Assembly (NCBI GenBank): GCA_964525565.1
Contig: CAZGHI010000011.1
Location: 3,007 to 67,006, forward strand
DNA from: OLB6 sp964525565
Lineage (GTDB): Bacteria; Bacteroidota; Ignavibacteria; Kapaibacteriales; Kapaibacteriaceae
Direction of reading: 5' to 3'
Length of the DNA: 64,000 bases
A model generated the notes under the pieces. The model was not told the origin of the DNA. It made no database searches and saw only the letters and a list, made by a program, of their open reading frames with translations. A program made the position numbers and the translations under genes. Shown here piece after piece: positions 53,901 through 62,636 of the stretch (the first letter of the stretch is position 1; each line of letters begins with the position of its first letter).

Positions 53901-55528
53901 CCAACGTAGAACAAAGAGTAAACGAAGACCGCGCCTGGGACCTCTCGTTAGAGGCACATGCTCTGTCACTTGCCGTTGCCGAGCCGTTTTTGCCTGCCAT
54001 TGAACGAGTACGTGGAAAGACCGATGCCAAGATTGCTCTTCAGGGAAGTCGTTTAAAGGATATTCACTTATCCGGTGCAGCTCACTTCTGGGACGGACGA
54101 TTCTTAGCTTCTTCTACCAACGTGTGGTACAACAGTGCTGGCTGGGTTCGATTGGACGGACAAAATCTGTACATCGATTCTATTCAGGTAAGAAACCTTG
54201 AAAAAGATTTTAAGAATGGTACTGCCAAGGCTAGTGGTGTAGTTGTTTTCAAGGACTTAACGGTTGATAGTATAGACTTTACTGTCCGAACACCTGCAAA
54301 ACGAGGCATCATGGTTATGACGCCTTCTTCACAAGCACGGAGTCCAAACGTGTATGGTGATCTAATCATCGGCTCAGGGTTGCAGCCTATACGAATGTTT
54401 GGCAAACTAGATTCCCCAAAACTTACCGGCGACATTGTTGTTCACTACTCAAACCTTACCTTTCCAAAGGAGAGATCAACAACGAAAGCACGTTCTTCTG
54501 GCTTTGAATATATCCGAAGCACAGATGTTGCCGCAAAACAGAGTCTGGAGGAGTACACATTATATGGTTTACTTACCGACACTTCGGCGCAGCCTACTCC
54601 AGCGGACCCGATGCAGCAAACAAGTGAGGCAATTAAACAAGCGATCAAGGCAACCAGCCAGTCTTTTGTTGACATTATGGATTTTGACCTTGAAATTTTT
54701 CTTCGAGGACGCACGCTGTTAACGATGAACCTTGGCACGTTTGAGACACTAACGGCAGATTTAGAACCGGCAGTTGCAAATGAGCCGCTGACATTTACAG
54801 GACGTTTTGCAGATAATAACACTGACCTGCGTGGCAGCGTTCGCCTAAAAGAAGGCGCCAGTACGTACAAGTTTTACAAGCCATTCCGCACAAGCGGCTT
54901 ACTAAACTTCTCGCAAGGTGGAATGACAAATCCCGGACTTGATCTAGTTGCCGTTTACCAAGACAGACGTAATATCAGCTCTGAAAGGTCCGAAGAGTAC
55001 AAGGTGGAACTTCGAATCACTGGTACCAAAGAACGCCCGCGCATAGCCTATCGGGTATGGCGAAACGACAGAGAAATGGTAGGAGACAGCACAAAAATTG
55101 CCAGTGATGCTCTCATGTTAATTCTCGTTGGTAAAACAAGTGACGAGCTCACGTCGTCCGGACAGGGCGATCTTGTTGGTCAGGTGAATGCTGCATTCTC
55201 TGCAGTTGCTACAAATGCACTCTCAGATATCATCAGCGACCTAGGTTTTGTGCAGAATGCGCAGATAGATGTCGGGAGCGACGTTTCACAGAGCAGGATT
55301 ATCGTAAGCGGTCAACTTTTTGGCGACGTTTCGTACCGTGTAAGCGGCCAGATAAGTGATTTATCAGGTAACAGTACCTTTACCGTTTCCATTCCTTTGC
55401 GTATGCTTAGCGATGCGGAAGCAATGAAACTATTCCAGGCTGATGTTTCCCACACGGTTAATAACTCCGGCAACATCACACGGCAAACCCGGTTGTGGGA
55501 GATTAAACTCGGAGCACGGATACAGTAG
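50903..55528 (+). CDS. tamB: TamB-like translocation and assembly module protein (DUF490/AsmA-like)
   Basis: The 1541-residue protein has one N-terminal membrane helix (about residues 32-49), a long beta-rich AsmA-like body and a C-terminal TamB domain (LRGSVRLKEGASTYKFYKPF, GLLNFSQGGMTNPGLDL, DALMLILVGKTSDEL, LFGDVSYRVSGQ). It is thought to bridge the periplasm to the outer membrane and to move lipids or help barrel proteins fold. No TamA/BamA gene is next to it. ATG 50903 is used; ATG 50909 is possible. It starts 30 nt after icd. Confidence 0.9.
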   Translation: MPMTSSKSNHSDPVSTSWLKRGVRFVFRAAVRIIGTLMILLALLVLFAQTPYFQRLVRDQGVALLNQQLNGRVIVDDVRIDLFHGIVIEHPQLIAHGSRVLNAERLTLNYDLSALFVRVAAITNLLLEQPEIQIIRSDDSVWNVQRIGKASADTTSSEPPNGTFTVKRLRIDRGSLYVDDRTTEWPSGDSFDPTHLKIKDVKLDMGARLNLRAHDASFVINGLSFRDATLGPFTLNRLSTIVHLSPAGLDVTLLRIDMPRTQLQAAFTIPKVDIFTGFSDSLLLLHPLEGSVQAQQVWGPDLKYFIPDVDFLDAYNVKADVRFDGNTIAVNNVMMRAGPSDVRGRVTVSELQGQKPLHLNIAIFNSTGVYADIRRRMRFVPLPDLPFLTTTRLDTVYLSGMPDDSLYLYVQASDKPGAIAGEIELLMRDPDLGYRANLNISNGDLSTFSDSTIHSSLNGVIHVQGRGLTLATLQAEAEVKLSQSMLAQRDFQNVYMRLQADGHGTIVADSISVRLGSAPSDSAQQARLSQVQRLEMSGEISLVDPDRPVYSALITTDGLNVASLLRMPGMPQQLTMSINLYAEGFDIDSLRGTLGGRVQELTLDDRAMLPFTINASVSRNQSQRNFRLTTEFASIRVAGQYIPSQLISSCASGAEAMVSRVQGMIQHIVPGASASAKTFAAIEDFDVSISARITDASFVTMLLPQLHVSGGGDLRARMSVDNDQFVLTVDSLNTQQLILSGPNLEALIDPTHLKMDVKISSINAQPLVDRLTVNGFVDRLIIVNNVKLTSASVKLHHDGTQVLFECESGVNNTHFMAAGLYKPQTEATSISLDSARFVLDKDRDLRWQLLEPAIVNVSAGVYNIEKCVFQRPWHETISVSGIVSESSFIGGRVVIQNFPLTDITRFVDLDYSHPVRLVGGLVSEAAIQIDGTWEEPKIKLSLGIQNVSYNKAYIGELTGELNHQNQNVSGWARVTNTDFATEREALNLVVRSLPVNMAFTNVEQRVNEDRAWDLSLEAHALSLAVAEPFLPAIERVRGKTDAKIALQGSRLKDIHLSGAAHFWDGRFLASSTNVWYNSAGWVRLDGQNLYIDSIQVRNLEKDFKNGTAKASGVVVFKDLTVDSIDFTVRTPAKRGIMVMTPSSQARSPNVYGDLIIGSGLQPIRMFGKLDSPKLTGDIVVHYSNLTFPKERSTTKARSSGFEYIRSTDVAAKQSLEEYTLYGLLTDTSAQPTPADPMQQTSEAIKQAIKATSQSFVDIMDFDLEIFLRGRTLLTMNLGTFETLTADLEPAVANEPLTFTGRFADNNTDLRGSVRLKEGASTYKFYKPFRTSGLLNFSQGGMTNPGLDLVAVYQDRRNISSERSEEYKVELRITGTKERPRIAYRVWRNDREMVGDSTKIASDALMLILVGKTSDELTSSGQGDLVGQVNAAFSAVATNALSDIISDLGFVQNAQIDVGSDVSQSRIIVSGQLFGDVSYRVSGQISDLSGNSTFTVSIPLRMLSDAEAMKLFQADVSHTVNNSGNITRQTRLWEIKLGARIQ

Positions 55529-55554
55529 GTTGTGAGAGAAGCATGTTGCCACCC

Positions 55555-56700
55555 TCATGCCTTTAAGAGTTCCCTTGCGATAACGATGTGCTGAATCTCG
55601 CTCGTCCCCTCGTAAATCTCCGTGATCTTTGCGTCGCGGAGAAAGCGCTCTACGAGGTACTCCCGCACATATCCATAGCCACCATGAACCTGAATAGCCT
55701 CCAGTGCAACGTGGACGGCAGTTTGAGAGGCCAGCAGTTTTGCCTGTGCAGCAGCTTTAATGTAGTTCTGATGTTGGTCCTTTAACCAAGCGGCTTTATA
55801 AACAAGAATACGAGCAGCTTCCACACGCGTAGCCATATCGGCCAACTTCATCTGGATAGCTTGTAGATCGCTGATTGGTTTGCCGAAGGCTTTGCGCTGT
55901 TTCGAATATGCTAGTGCCGCTTCGAAAGCCCCTTTTGCAATACCAAGTGCTTGTGCTGCGATGCCGATACGCCCACCATTAAGCGATTCCATGGCAATTT
56001 TAAATCCCTGGCCAACATCACCCAGTACCATGGAGTCAGGCACAAAAACATTCGTTAGTCCAATCGAACACGTATCACTCGATCGGATACCCAATTTGTC
56101 TTCTTTAAGCCCCGGTTCAAATCCCGGAGCCGAGCTGGGGACGATGAAACAAGTAATTCCTTTATGACGCAACTCGCGATCGGTTTGCGCCATCACAAGA
56201 TGCCACGAAGCGGTTGTGCCGTTTGTTATCCAATTCTTTGTTCCGTTCAGTATCCATCCGCCATCGCCACGAACAGCAGTAGTGTGCTGTTGTGTTGCAT
56301 CGCTTCCTGCCTCCGGTTCCGACAAGCAAAAAGCACCATGAACATGACCCTGTGCAAGAGGGGTGAGCACATTTCTCTTTTGTTCGTCTGACCCGTACGT
56401 TTCTAGCCCCCAGCATACTAGAGAGTTGTTCACACTCATGATTACCCCGACCGAGGCATCCACGGCACTAATTTCTTCCAATGCCAAGACATAACTAAGA
56501 GCGTCGAGTCCCGAACCACCCCACTCCGGACTTACCATCATCCCTAGAAAACCCAGTTCGCCCATTTTTCGAACGATGTCAGTTGGGAACTCGCCTGTTT
56601 TATCGCGTTCAACAGCCGAAGGGGCTACGTCGTTCTGCGCGAAATCACGCGCAGTTTGGCGAATCATTTCATGAGTTTCGGAGAAGTTCAGAGAAAACAT
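55555..56700 (-). CDS. Acyl-CoA dehydrogenase, short/branched-chain type
   Basis: The 381-residue flavoprotein starts FSLNFSETHEMIRQTARDFA and carries GAFCLSEPEAGSDA, LNGTKNWITNG, GGRIGIAAQALG, HGGYGYVREY and the catalytic-base region YEGTSEIQ (Glu364). It oxidises acyl-CoA to enoyl-CoA and passes electrons to ETF, which the membrane Fe-S oxidoreductase at 37.6 kb could serve. ATG 56700 is preferred; the open frame reaches 56931, but the added 77 residues are not conserved and lie over the intergenic space and the end of anmK. Confidence 0.92.
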   Translation of the reverse strand: MFSLNFSETHEMIRQTARDFAQNDVAPSAVERDKTGEFPTDIVRKMGELGFLGMMVSPEWGGSGLDALSYVLALEEISAVDASVGVIMSVNNSLVCWGLETYGSDEQKRNVLTPLAQGHVHGAFCLSEPEAGSDATQQHTTAVRGDGGWILNGTKNWITNGTTASWHLVMAQTDRELRHKGITCFIVPSSAPGFEPGLKEDKLGIRSSDTCSIGLTNVFVPDSMVLGDVGQGFKIAMESLNGGRIGIAAQALGIAKGAFEAALAYSKQRKAFGKPISDLQAIQMKLADMATRVEAARILVYKAAWLKDQHQNYIKAAAQAKLLASQTAVHVALEAIQVHGGYGYVREYLVERFLRDAKITEIYEGTSEIQHIVIARELLKA

Positions 56701-56828
56701 GGTCAGGCCAATACTAGATTGTGAGTATGGAGTGTGCGCAGCGGGTAACGATATGCCAGTACTAGGCAGTGCTCCGTTGTTAATCGAGCGCAGAGAAAAC
56801 GGTCCGTCGCAAAAATAACGTTTGCTGT

Positions 56829-57944
56829 CTAATCGAAGATTGTTGCACGGGCTATTGAACCCAGAACAACCCTTGCTGTAGCTCCCGTTACCGATGGAAG
56901 ATTTCCCGGTTGTTGATGCCAGGTAAGCCATGCCAGGTATGCAAAAGCGGCAGCTTCCTTTGCGTCAGGATTGAGTCCATAAAACGATGACGACACAACG
57001 TTGATACCCGAAAGAAGTGATTGAATCCGGTTCATGAGAAACGTATTATGGACGCCACCGCCACTGACAATAACCTCGGTTGTTTCCGGATGATACCGAA
57101 GAATATGATCGGCAATTGACCACGCAGTGAGTTCGGTAACCGTTGTAACCAGATCCTCGGCAGGTATTGAAGGGTGCGAATATCGCTTCCACATCCGCTC
57201 CGCAAGGTCCTCGCCAAACACTTCCCGTCCAGTTGACTTCGGAGGTGATTCCCGAAAATATTCCATAGACTGCAGCTCGTTAAGAGCACGTTCCAGCACA
57301 ATACCAGAAGCGGCAATCTTGCCATCTTCGTCGAACTGTTTGCCAAAACTTAAGCGACAAATAGAATTGATGAGTATGTTACCCGGACCCGTATCGAATG
57401 CCTTCACCATCCCATGGTATCCATCTGGTGGAAGCAGGGTCACGTTGGCCATTCCTCCAATATTTAGTGCTACACGGGGCTTGCTTGATCTGAACAGGGC
57501 AAGATCGAACATCGGTACCAAAGGCGCACCCTGACCGCCCAAGGCAACGTCGGCACTCCGGAAGTCGTACACTACGGGAAGACCTAGAAGTGCTGAAAGC
57601 GCAGGGCCTGATACCGATTGCCATGTTGCGCGTGGCGGACAATGCCATAATGTTTGCCCATGAACACCAACGACGTCGGGTACAAGAGCGCTTGCATTCA
57701 TAGCGCTCTTCACCGAGTTGGCGAAGGCGCGAGCAAGGTCAAATGGCAAAAGGGCGAGTTCCTCCAGACTACTTTCACCGGAGAGGGCTCGAGTAACAGC
57801 CGCCTGAAGCTCCGGGGAATAGGGAGTTTGTGAATAGTAAAGTAGTTCGACGGAAAACGGCAGAGTAGGGTCAGTCGGGAATCGGCAGATTGCAACATCT
57901 ATTGCATCTACCGATGTACCCGTCATTACTACGGCAACGATCAC
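56829..57944 (-). CDS. anmK: Anhydro-N-acetylmuramic acid kinase
   Basis: The 371-residue protein has the AnmK blocks VVMTGTSVDAIDVA, VGVHGQTLWHCPP, DFRSADVALGGQGAPLVP, NIGGMANVTLLP and FDTGPGNILIN. It recycles cell-wall anhydroMurNAc to MurNAc-6-phosphate. The usual Gly in GTSxDG is Ala here (DA), a mild change. It starts 4 nt after the nuoB stop, so it is in the nuoA-nuoB transcript. Confidence 0.9.
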   Translation of the reverse strand: MIVAVVMTGTSVDAIDVAICRFPTDPTLPFSVELLYYSQTPYSPELQAAVTRALSGESSLEELALLPFDLARAFANSVKSAMNASALVPDVVGVHGQTLWHCPPRATWQSVSGPALSALLGLPVVYDFRSADVALGGQGAPLVPMFDLALFRSSKPRVALNIGGMANVTLLPPDGYHGMVKAFDTGPGNILINSICRLSFGKQFDEDGKIAASGIVLERALNELQSMEYFRESPPKSTGREVFGEDLAERMWKRYSHPSIPAEDLVTTVTELTAWSIADHILRYHPETTEVIVSGGGVHNTFLMNRIQSLLSGINVVSSSFYGLNPDAKEAAAFAYLAWLTWHQQPGNLPSVTGATARVVLGSIARATIFD

Positions 57945-57948
57945 GCAG

Positions 57949-58479
57949 TTAAACTGTTATTAGGTCAGAACGGCGAATACTTCCGGTGTCCTTACCGAAG
58001 TTCGCCAAGGTAGGTTTGGAGTTCGAAACCTTTTCCTGAATGTAGAGAAGGGCCTTCATCAGGGCTTCTGGTCGCGGCGGACATCCGCTCACATATGCAT
58101 CTACCGGTAGGAACTGGTCTATTCCTTGAACTACGGGGTAGGACCTAAACATCCCTCCTGTACTTGTGCATACACCCATTGCTATACACCACTTGGGGTC
58201 GGGCATCTGATCCCAGATTTTCTTAACCACCCAACTCATTTTATATGTAACTGTTCCGGCAACAATCATCAGGTCAGCCTGACGTGGAGAGAAGCTGAAT
58301 CGTTCTGACCCAAAGCGGGACGAGTCGGCGCGCGGACCACCGAACGCCATCATTTCGATTGCACAACAACTTATGCCCATGGGCATTGGCCACAGCGAGT
58401 TGCGCTGGGCCCACGTAATTACCGATTCAACCGTGGTTGTTACAAATCCGTCTCGGGCAATACGTTCATTTAGTCCCAC
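57949..58479 (-). CDS. nuoB: NADH-quinone oxidoreductase subunit B
   Basis: The 176-residue protein has the N2 cluster ligands Cys38-Cys39 (GISCCAIEMM), Cys104 (MGVCTSTGG) and Cys133 (VSGCPPRPE). It is the last Fe-S subunit before quinone in complex I. It overlaps nuoA by 10 nt. nuoC and later subunits are not downstream; anmK follows instead. Confidence 0.94.
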   Translation of the reverse strand: MGLNERIARDGFVTTTVESVITWAQRNSLWPMPMGISCCAIEMMAFGGPRADSSRFGSERFSFSPRQADLMIVAGTVTYKMSWVVKKIWDQMPDPKWCIAMGVCTSTGGMFRSYPVVQGIDQFLPVDAYVSGCPPRPEALMKALLYIQEKVSNSKPTLANFGKDTGSIRRSDLITV

Positions 58480-58826
58480 TTGAGTGCTCCCTTCTTAACA
58501 ACATACAGGTAACCGCTGAAGAGCAGAATCATAAACAGAATCATGGCAATAAAACCATACATACCTAATTCCTTAAACTGCACTGCCCACGGGTACATGA
58601 AGATGATTTCAATGTCGAAAAGGATAAACATCATCGCAACCATGTAGAATTTTACCGTAAAGCGCTCACGTGCAGTCTTTACCGGCTCCATACCAGATTC
58701 ATACGTCGAGAGCTTGGCGCGCGTACTCCTTCGGGGTCCCAACCATTCAGCCAGGACGATGTTGCTTACGCCAAAAATGAGACCCACAAGGATCATCACC
58801 ATGAGAGGTATGTATGTTTCAAGCAT
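58470..58826 (-). CDS. nuoA: NADH-quinone oxidoreductase subunit A
   Basis: The 118-residue protein has three helices and the conserved loop YESGMEPVKTARERFTVKFY, then FILFDIEIIFMYPWA, both typical of NuoA/ND3. It is an inner-membrane subunit of complex I. It heads the nuoA-nuoB-anmK transcript. Confidence 0.95.
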   Translation of the reverse strand: MLETYIPLMVMILVGLIFGVSNIVLAEWLGPRRSTRAKLSTYESGMEPVKTARERFTVKFYMVAMMFILFDIEIIFMYPWAVQFKELGMYGFIAMILFMILLFSGYLYVVKKGALKWD

Positions 58827-58846
58827 AGGCGTTTCCCTTTACCACG

Positions 58847-58854
58847 CAAACTTA
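58847..58854 (-). promoter_or_regulatory. TAnnTTTG promoter element of nuoAB-anmK
   Basis: The complement reads TAAGTTTG, 20 nt upstream of the nuoA ATG at 58826. Confidence 0.5.
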
Positions 58855-58889
58855 CCAAAACAACATGGAGTGCACAGTTAATTTCGTAC

Positions 58890-59525
58890 ATGATTATCAC
58901 AGAAACGATTGAGGCCGGTCCGGTTGCTACCAACGCCTACGTGGTTTGCAATCTTTCCACGCACCTTGCGTTTTGTGTGGATGCACCTCCGCAGAGTGCC
59001 GAAGCAATTCTTGACGTTGTCCGCAATCACTCGTGCAAACTCACAGATGTTCTGCTCACACATACTCATTGGGACCATACCGCTGATTGTTCACCACTGG
59101 TAAAGCAAACGGGAGCGAAACTAAGTGTTCATGCACTCGATGCCTACAGACTTTTGGATCCCAACAGGCACACGGTATGGCCATTAACGATAACGCTGGA
59201 TCGAGTTGTTCCGGACAACGTGTTCTCGGGAAATCAACGTATTCATCCCGCGGGTATCGGTTTGCACGTAGTGCATACTCCCGGGCACACCGAAGGAGGA
59301 GTGTGTTTTATAGACGAGGCCAATGAGCGAGTTTTTGTTGGCGACACCTTATTTGCCGGTAGCGTTGGAAGAACAGACCTACCCGGGGGAGATATGGACG
59401 TGCTCATACAGTCCATACATTCCGTACTGATGACTCTTCCCGATAACTACCTTGTTTTGCCAGGCCACGGACCTACTACAACCATCGGTCGTGAACGCAC
59501 ATCCAATCCGTTTGTAACACCGTGA
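58890..59525 (+). CDS. Metallo-beta-lactamase-fold hydrolase, glyoxalase II-like
   Basis: The 211-residue protein has the zinc motif THTHWDHTAD (His58, His60, Asp62, His63), HTPGHTEGG, GDTLFAGSVGRTDLPGGD and LPGHGPTT. This is the glyoxalase II-like subgroup that hydrolyses thioesters; the real substrate is uncertain. Upstream TAATTTCG (58879-58886), one mismatch from TAnnTTTG, ends 3 nt before the ATG. Its stop overlaps the next start (GTGA). Confidence 0.87.
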   Translation: MIITETIEAGPVATNAYVVCNLSTHLAFCVDAPPQSAEAILDVVRNHSCKLTDVLLTHTHWDHTADCSPLVKQTGAKLSVHALDAYRLLDPNRHTVWPLTITLDRVVPDNVFSGNQRIHPAGIGLHVVHTPGHTEGGVCFIDEANERVFVGDTLFAGSVGRTDLPGGDMDVLIQSIHSVLMTLPDNYLVLPGHGPTTTIGRERTSNPFVTP

Positions 59526-60058
59526 ACGATTATTCATCCAACCTTCATGTGTTCCGCACACTTCGACCCCTAGTTTCGCATGTTGTTTGTGCAACGTTAG
59601 CGGCAGCAGTAACCGCATGTTACTCGTTCAGAGGGGGGGCGATTCCGGAACACCTGCAAACGGTATCCATTAGCTCCGTTACCGATAAAAGTGGATTTGG
59701 TGATGCCTCTCTGAGAGAATACTGCACGGAAACGATGCTCCAACGGTTCCGCACAGACAACACATTGCAGTTGGTAGGCGAAAACGGAGATGCCAGACTA
59801 ACACCTGTACTTGTCCGCATTCAAGATCAAATGCTGAATGTTCAGTCAGGAGACCTAGAAGGCCAGCGCAGGATGGTGGTCGCCGTTGAGGTGGAGTATG
59901 TGGATGCGGTAAAGAACCGCACGGTGTGGAAGCGAACCTTCGAAAATTTCGATGTGTACGACGTAGCCAATGCTACTGAAGATCGCTCTCGCGCAGCCCG
60001 TGTTGCTATTGATCGCATTGTTGATGATGTGCTCCTGGCAATCGTTTCCGATTGGTAA
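59522..60058 (+). CDS. lptE: LptE-like LPS-assembly lipoprotein
   Basis: The 178-residue protein has a long N-terminal segment ending AAAVTAC (Cys33), a lipobox, followed by YSFRGGAIPEHLQTVSI and TDNTLQLVGENGDARLTPVLVRI, the pattern of Bacteroidota LptE proteins. LptE plugs the LptD barrel that places lipopolysaccharide in the outer leaflet; LptD is not in the window. The start is GTG 59522, overlapping the preceding stop. Confidence 0.75.
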   Translation: MNDYSSNLHVFRTLRPLVSHVVCATLAAAVTACYSFRGGAIPEHLQTVSISSVTDKSGFGDASLREYCTETMLQRFRTDNTLQLVGENGDARLTPVLVRIQDQMLNVQSGDLEGQRRMVVAVEVEYVDAVKNRTVWKRTFENFDVYDVANATEDRSRAARVAIDRIVDDVLLAIVSDW

Positions 60059-60069
60059 ACCGCTGCAGT

Positions 60070-60097
60070 GTCTGTACAAGACGATTTTTTTTTTTTT
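60070..60097 (+). terminator. Weak terminator-like hairpin with a 13-T tract
   Basis: GTCT, GTACA, AGAC forms a 4-bp stem 2 nt before a run of 13 T (60085-60097). The stem is weak, and the downstream gene starts 36 nt later on the same strand. It may attenuate transcription, or simply be a homopolymer prone to slippage. Confidence 0.35.
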
Positions 60098-60133
60098 AAC
60101 CATTTCATGTTCTTTCTAGGGGGAACGTTCTTC

Positions 60134-61591
60134 ATGGAGAACGTGCTACTGTTCACCTACTTCGCAGCACTTACTGTGCTCTTCGCTTTCGGGCTTCACG
60201 GCTTGGTGATGATTTATTTCTGGCATCGAACAGAAAAAAGCGCCAGACTGCCTGTACAGGACCTTCCGACAGATGCTCTTCCTGTGGTAACAGTGCAGTT
60301 GCCATTCTACAATGAGTTGTACGTTGTAGAACGGCTGGTCCGCGCTGTGTGTGAAATGGATTACCCTAAAGAAAAGCTTGAAATACAACTCCTGGACGAC
60401 AGCACCGACGAAACTGTTCAGCTTTCGGCAGGCCTGGTTCAAGAATACCGTGCACAGGGATTCGACATTAAACACGTGCACCGTACCGTACGTACCGGTT
60501 ACAAGGCTGGGGCATTAAAAGAGGGTCTTGAGTCTGCGCGTGGTGATTTTATCGCAATCTTCGACGCTGACTTTGTTCCGAGAAAAGAGTTTCTTATGAA
60601 AACCATCCCTCATTTTGCCGATGCTCACGTTGGCATGGTACAAACACGATGGGAACACCTTAACGAAGACTACTCTTTTCTTACACGTGCTCAGGCTCTT
60701 GCCTTGGATGGACATTTTGTAGTGGAACAACAAATTCGTCATCGAGCAGGATTCTTTATCAACTTCAATGGTACGGCTGGGGTATGGCGAAAGAGTACCA
60801 TTATTGATGCAGGTAACTGGCACAGTGATACACTAGCTGAAGACCTCGACTTGAGCTACAGAGCACAACTCCGTGGTTGGCGTTTTGTTTTTCTCAACGA
60901 CGTAACATCGCCGGCAGAGCTGCCTGCAGATATTAATTCACTAAAAACTCAGCAGTTCCGATGGACGAAAGGTGCTGTTGAAACTGCCAAAAAACTCTTA
61001 CCTCAGGTATGGGAGAGTTCGCTACCACTCATTACAAAACTCGAGAGCACCGTTCACCTAACCAGCAATATTGTATTTCCTTTTATCATGTTGGTTGCTT
61101 TTTTGAATGTGCCTTTGGTTATTATTAAAAACGAGGTAGGGGGCTTTGACGCATACTTTAGCATGATGAGCGTTTTTGTGTTGGCCAGTATCTCTACGTT
61201 CCTGTTCTATCTGTATGCACAACGGGGTATTCACGTGGACTGGCAACGCCGACTGCTGCTGTTCCCTGTGTTCATGGCTGGATCCATGGGGCTGGCGGTG
61301 AACAACACCAAAGCTGTCCTGGAAGCACTCATCGGCTTGAAAAGCGAATTCAAACGAACACCAAAGTACCGCATTGAGAGCGCAGGTGACGACTGGAAAA
61401 AGAAACGATATGTGCAAAAACGCATCGGCTGGATTGTTCTTGTGGAGCTTGCGCTTGCCGGGTACTTTGCGTTTGGTATCATTACATCCATCTCCTACCT
61501 TGAAATAGCTGCAATCCCGTTTCAACTCATGTTTCTGATGGGTTTTGGTACGGTAGGAACAATGTCACTCCGACACGCTCTTTCTCGTTAG
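60134..61591 (+). CDS. Cellulose-synthase-like GT2 glycosyltransferase
   Basis: The 485-residue membrane protein has the processive GT2 motifs LLDDSTDET (Asp88, Asp89), FDADF (Asp144, Asp146), AEDLDLSYR (Glu236-Asp237) and QQFRW (residues 273-277). Helices lie at the N-terminus and after residue 300. This pattern is shared by CslA/glucomannan- and cellulose-synthase-like enzymes that build and export polysaccharides; the product is unknown. AGGGGGAA about 9 nt upstream supports ATG 60134 over the earlier in-frame starts at 60107 and 60068. Confidence 0.87.
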   Translation: MENVLLFTYFAALTVLFAFGLHGLVMIYFWHRTEKSARLPVQDLPTDALPVVTVQLPFYNELYVVERLVRAVCEMDYPKEKLEIQLLDDSTDETVQLSAGLVQEYRAQGFDIKHVHRTVRTGYKAGALKEGLESARGDFIAIFDADFVPRKEFLMKTIPHFADAHVGMVQTRWEHLNEDYSFLTRAQALALDGHFVVEQQIRHRAGFFINFNGTAGVWRKSTIIDAGNWHSDTLAEDLDLSYRAQLRGWRFVFLNDVTSPAELPADINSLKTQQFRWTKGAVETAKKLLPQVWESSLPLITKLESTVHLTSNIVFPFIMLVAFLNVPLVIIKNEVGGFDAYFSMMSVFVLASISTFLFYLYAQRGIHVDWQRRLLLFPVFMAGSMGLAVNNTKAVLEALIGLKSEFKRTPKYRIESAGDDWKKKRYVQKRIGWIVLVELALAGYFAFGIITSISYLEIAAIPFQLMFLMGFGTVGTMSLRHALSR

Positions 61592-61598
61592 TTACCCT

Positions 61599-62591
61599 AT
61601 GAAAATTGTATCGTATCAATCCGGCACGCAGTGGCGTGCCGGCCTTGTTTTAGAGAACATGGTGCTTGATCTTGAGCATGCTCACGCACAAGCCCGCAAA
61701 CGCTTAACGCTCACATTTGACTTTATGCCTGCCGATGTGGTTGATATCCTACGTCTTGGTAGTGCAGGGTTGAACGATGTTCGCGCTCTCGGAACATGGT
61801 TTCTGAGTACAGGTGGGGAAGGCAATGAGGCAATACCTATGGAGAGCATCACTCTCGGTTCTCCCATCCCACGACCAACGTCTATGCGCGACGGGTATGC
61901 CTTCCGACAGCACGTTGAAGCTGCTCGAAGAAATCGTGGACTGGATATGATTCCTGAATTCGACCAGATACCAATCTTTTACTTTACTAATCACCAAGCT
62001 GTGTTTGGTCCGGGTCCGATAGTTGTGCGCAACCAGCACCTTAACAAATTAGATTTCGAATTGGAGTGTGCCATAGTTATTGGAAGGGAAGGACGCAACA
62101 TCACCGCTGCTGACGCAGATGAATACATCGCCGGATACATGGTGATGAATGACTGGAGCGCCCGAGAACTCCAAATGCAAGAAATGAAACTCAATCTGGG
62201 TCCGGCAAAGGGAAAAGACTTTGCCACCTCCCTGGGACCTTGGTTGGTAACGCGCGACGAGTTGTCGGAACGCAGAATCGAAACCCCAAATGGCGAAACG
62301 TACGATCTTGAAATGACCACTGTTGTTAATGGAACACCGGTATCAAAAGGCAACGTAAAAGACATGTCGTGGACGTTTGCCCAGATTATCGAGCGTGCCA
62401 GTTACGGCGTTACGTTGTACCCTGGCGATGTAATTGGAAGTGGCACATGCGGCACGGGTTGTTTCTTGGAACTGAATGGTAGTAAGGTTTACAACCCTGA
62501 ATGGTGGCTGAAACCAGGTGATGTGGTCACCTGTAGCATTGATCTGCTTGGTAGCCTCACGAACACCGTTGTTCTTGATCCACTTCCGTAA
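61599..62591 (+). CDS. Fumarylacetoacetate hydrolase family protein
   Basis: The 330-residue protein has the FAH metal site: DFELECAIVIG (Glu154, Glu156) and NDWSARE (Asp185), plus KGKDFATSLGPW and GSGTCGTGC near the active site. The length and N-terminal domain resemble full-size fumarylacetoacetate hydrolase of aromatic amino-acid breakdown, but other beta-diketone hydrolases share this form. It starts 7 nt after the GT2 gene. Confidence 0.87.
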   Translation: MKIVSYQSGTQWRAGLVLENMVLDLEHAHAQARKRLTLTFDFMPADVVDILRLGSAGLNDVRALGTWFLSTGGEGNEAIPMESITLGSPIPRPTSMRDGYAFRQHVEAARRNRGLDMIPEFDQIPIFYFTNHQAVFGPGPIVVRNQHLNKLDFELECAIVIGREGRNITAADADEYIAGYMVMNDWSARELQMQEMKLNLGPAKGKDFATSLGPWLVTRDELSERRIETPNGETYDLEMTTVVNGTPVSKGNVKDMSWTFAQIIERASYGVTLYPGDVIGSGTCGTGCFLELNGSKVYNPEWWLKPGDVVTCSIDLLGSLTNTVVLDPLP

Positions 62592-62636
62592 CAAAGGAAC
62601 ACTCAGCGAGGATCTTCGCGAGCATGGAACGGTTGC

